From Pseudolysinimonas_A sp049651805 (GTDB taxonomy: Bacteria; Actinomycetota; Actinomycetes; Actinomycetales; Microbacteriaceae), in contig NZ_JBASCU010000008.1 in NCBI RefSeq assembly GCF_049651805.1, positions 32,625 through 96,624 on the forward strand: a DNA stretch of 64,000 bases. Direction: 5' to 3'. Below the pieces are notes generated by a model. It did not search any database and had not been told where the DNA came from. It worked only from the letters and a program-made list of their open reading frames with translations. Within the stretch, counting starts at the first letter, position 1. Each line of letters opens with the position of its first letter. Of this stretch, positions 62,714 to 64,000 are shown piece after piece. Both the position numbers and the translations under genes were made by a program.

Positions 62714-62922
62714 GGGGGTTCGGCCTTTTCGGGTTGGGGGATTTTCTGATGGGGGATGGAGCGCTACTACTGGGGGATGAAGCGTCAATACGGCCGCGGG
62801 TTACCGATCTTGAGGATCAGTCGTCGTACTGGGGTGACCCCAAGTTAGCGGTCCCCCAAAATGCCCACAACAAATGTGAGAAGAGTCTCACCGTGGGGTA
62901 CATGGGTACCGGCCCGAGCGTG
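62714..62922. promoter_or_regulatory. Upstream region of the Flp operon with 13-bp palindrome
   Basis: No gene is seen in these 209 bases between the prepilin-peptidase stop and flp. The palindrome TGGGGT-G-ACCCCA sits at 62830-62842, and a direct repeat CATCCCCCA occurs twice nearer the start (62752-62775 area). The palindrome is a candidate operator for the pilus operon. Confidence 0.45.
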
Positions 62923-63564
62923 CTAAAAGGTGAGACCGACGAGCGTCCCGACGATCATCCACGGGCCGAAGGGGATGCTGCCCCGCAACCCGACCCGGCC
63001 CGCCACTAAGGCGATCAAGGCGACGACCCCGCCGACGAGGAACGCCGCGAGCAACCCGACCAGCCACCCCGTTAAACCCACCGCTCCGAGCGCCCCGCCG
63101 AGCAGCGCCGCGAGCTTCACATCGCCCATCCCCATCGCCGCGGGCACGACGAGGGCGATCAGGAAGTAGAGGGCGAACATCGCGGCCGCCCCGGCGAGCA
63201 CCGCAAGGAGCCTCGCCGGCTCGCCCCGGACCAGTAGCCCCGCCGCGAGCAGCAGCGCGACCGCCGGACCGGCGACGAGCAGCATCCGATTGGGGATGCG
63301 CTTCTCGCGCAGATCAACGATCGAGATCGCCGTGCCGACCGCCATGACCGCGACGAAGGCGGGGAGCAGGGCATCCACCCCCACCCGCGCCGCGAGCACC
63401 CCGAAAGCGACGGCGGTCACCCCCGCCCCGGCGACGCGCGTACGCACCCCGGAGCGCGCCGCCGACCGCGACTCGCGATCGGCCCACCACGGCAGCACGG
63501 TCGCCCCGAGCACAGCACCCAGCGCGGAGACCCCCGCGACGAAGGCGATCGCGGCCGGAGTCAT
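62923..63564 (-). CDS. tadV: Prepilin peptidase (TadV/CpaA, A24 family)
   Basis: 213 residues, six to seven hydrophobic segments. The two catalytic aspartates are visible: SIVDLREKRIPNRMLL (first Asp) and AMGMGDVKLAALLGGALG (GxGD motif). It cleaves and trims the N-terminus of the Flp pilin. It is upstream of flp in the same direction, with a 209-base gap, so it may have its own promoter. Confidence 0.92.
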   Translation of the reverse strand: MTPAAIAFVAGVSALGAVLGATVLPWWADRESRSAARSGVRTRVAGAGVTAVAFGVLAARVGVDALLPAFVAVMAVGTAISIVDLREKRIPNRMLLVAGPAVALLLAAGLLVRGEPARLLAVLAGAAAMFALYFLIALVVPAAMGMGDVKLAALLGGALGAVGLTGWLVGLLAAFLVGGVVALIALVAGRVGLRGSIPFGPWMIVGTLVGLTF

Positions 63565-63738
63565 GCGCCCGACGTTACTGGGCTGCCCCTACTCTCCGCG
63601 CGAGATCTTCACCACCTCGTCGCGCCGCACCACGCCCGCAGCTTGCATCGCGAACAAACTTTCGATAGCGTAATCTTGCTCGTGCCGAGCATTTCGTATC
63701 TCTGTTCTGCTTGAGGTACTCCATGAAAGGTCTTCGGC

Positions 63739-64000
63739 GTGAGCGTGTCCGGCGGTACCGTGATCGAGCTTCCTGAGCTCTCCGGTCTCCCGCGCGCGTC
63801 GGACGCTGAACTGGAACGGCTGCTGGGGGTGGTTGCGGCTGTCAAGAGGCAGGTGGATGCCTGCGCCGCGACACTCGCCGGAGAGGTTGAGCGACGTTCG
63901 GATCGGGAACTCGGGTACTCCGGGTTGGCGCAACGCTCCGGGGATCGCACCTCCGACGGGTTCGTCGCCCGGGTGACCGGGGCTTCGGGCCGTGAGGCGC
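63739..64000 (+). CDS. DUF222/13E12-type protein, 5' part
   Basis: 87 residues of a frame that runs off the right end. From the GTG at 63739: VIELPELSGLPRASDAELE, then GEVERRSDRELGYSGLAQRS, the start of the DUF222 domain found in actinobacterial 13E12-repeat proteins, which usually end with an HNH endonuclease domain. These are often multicopy and mobile. A second GTG two codons downstream is another possible start. The remaining 174 bases before it (63565-63738) hold no gene I can support. Confidence 0.75.
   Translation, partial: MSVSGGTVIELPELSGLPRASDAELERLLGVVAAVKRQVDACAATLAGEVERRSDRELGYSGLAQRSGDRTSDGFVARVTGASGREA

Overview
The window comes from the chromosome of a high-GC Gram-positive actinobacterium, most likely a member of the Microbacteriaceae. 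The evidence is the very GC-rich third codon positions, frequent GTG starts, 1- and 4-base gene overlaps, a RamB-type regulator beside the glyoxylate genes, a hadAB-murB cluster, a Gram-positive Tad pilus locus without secretin, a DUF2510 protein and a DUF222/13E12-type protein at the right end. The family-level placement is inference. No rRNA, phage module, integrase or CRISPR array was seen.

Layout. 1-6026: end of an aminotransferase gene, a divergent LysR/LysE amino-acid exporter pair, and a four-gene operon of ABC-2 exporter plus histidine kinase and response regulator. 6027-6372: gene debris. 6373-25199: a catabolic island of about 19 kb, visibly less GC-biased than its flanks. 25200-26001: debris again, namely a copy of the response-regulator 3' end, a 216-bp IS30-type deletion derivative and an epoxide-hydrolase pseudogene. 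26063-29212: a WYL regulator, a spermidine-synthase-like protein, a thioesterase and a sugar kinase. 29364-34256: the glyoxylate shunt (ramB, aceA, aceB and a small adenylate-kinase-like gene). 34277-43757: mixed housekeeping genes, a VapBC pair, murB-hadB-hadA, a tiny CxxC peptide gene and a VapBC45-like pair with a broken toxin. 43951-44140: tRNA-Met and tRNA-Thr. 44211-50311: AraC regulator, hydrolase, two GH13 enzymes and an inositol-phosphatase-family protein, followed by tRNA-Tyr. 50630-55683: MNT/HEPT pair, transglycosylase, YajQ, two SnoaL-like proteins, cardiolipin synthase and a lipoprotein. 55762-63564: the complete Tad/Flp pilus operon. 63739-64000: start of a DUF222 protein.

The island is the most interesting part. 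From 21717 down to 6373 on the minus strand runs what looks like one long transcript. It encodes sugar-type ABC import (binding protein, double ATPase, permease), an SDR dehydrogenase, a three-piece biotin carboxylase (BCCP, biotin carboxylase, HMGL-type carboxyltransferase), a HAD phosphatase, a split PEP-synthase-like phosphotransferase whose two chains match the size and domain split of phenylphosphate synthase, a PaaK-type CoA ligase, an amidohydrolase, a BioY biotin importer and an adenylate kinase. The pieces fit together: BioY would supply biotin to the BCCP, and the adenylate kinase would recover the AMP made by both the phosphotransferase and the CoA ligase. I infer a pathway of import, phosphoryl activation, biotin-dependent carboxylation and CoA activation of an unidentified substrate. 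On the other strand are a 3-hydroxybenzoate 4-monooxygenase-like gene (mobA) and a MarR regulator, with an IclR regulator between the two arms. The island sits between an N-terminal remnant of a second histidine kinase (6150-6369) and a C-terminal remnant of its partner response regulator (25376-25462), which suggests that its arrival destroyed that pair.
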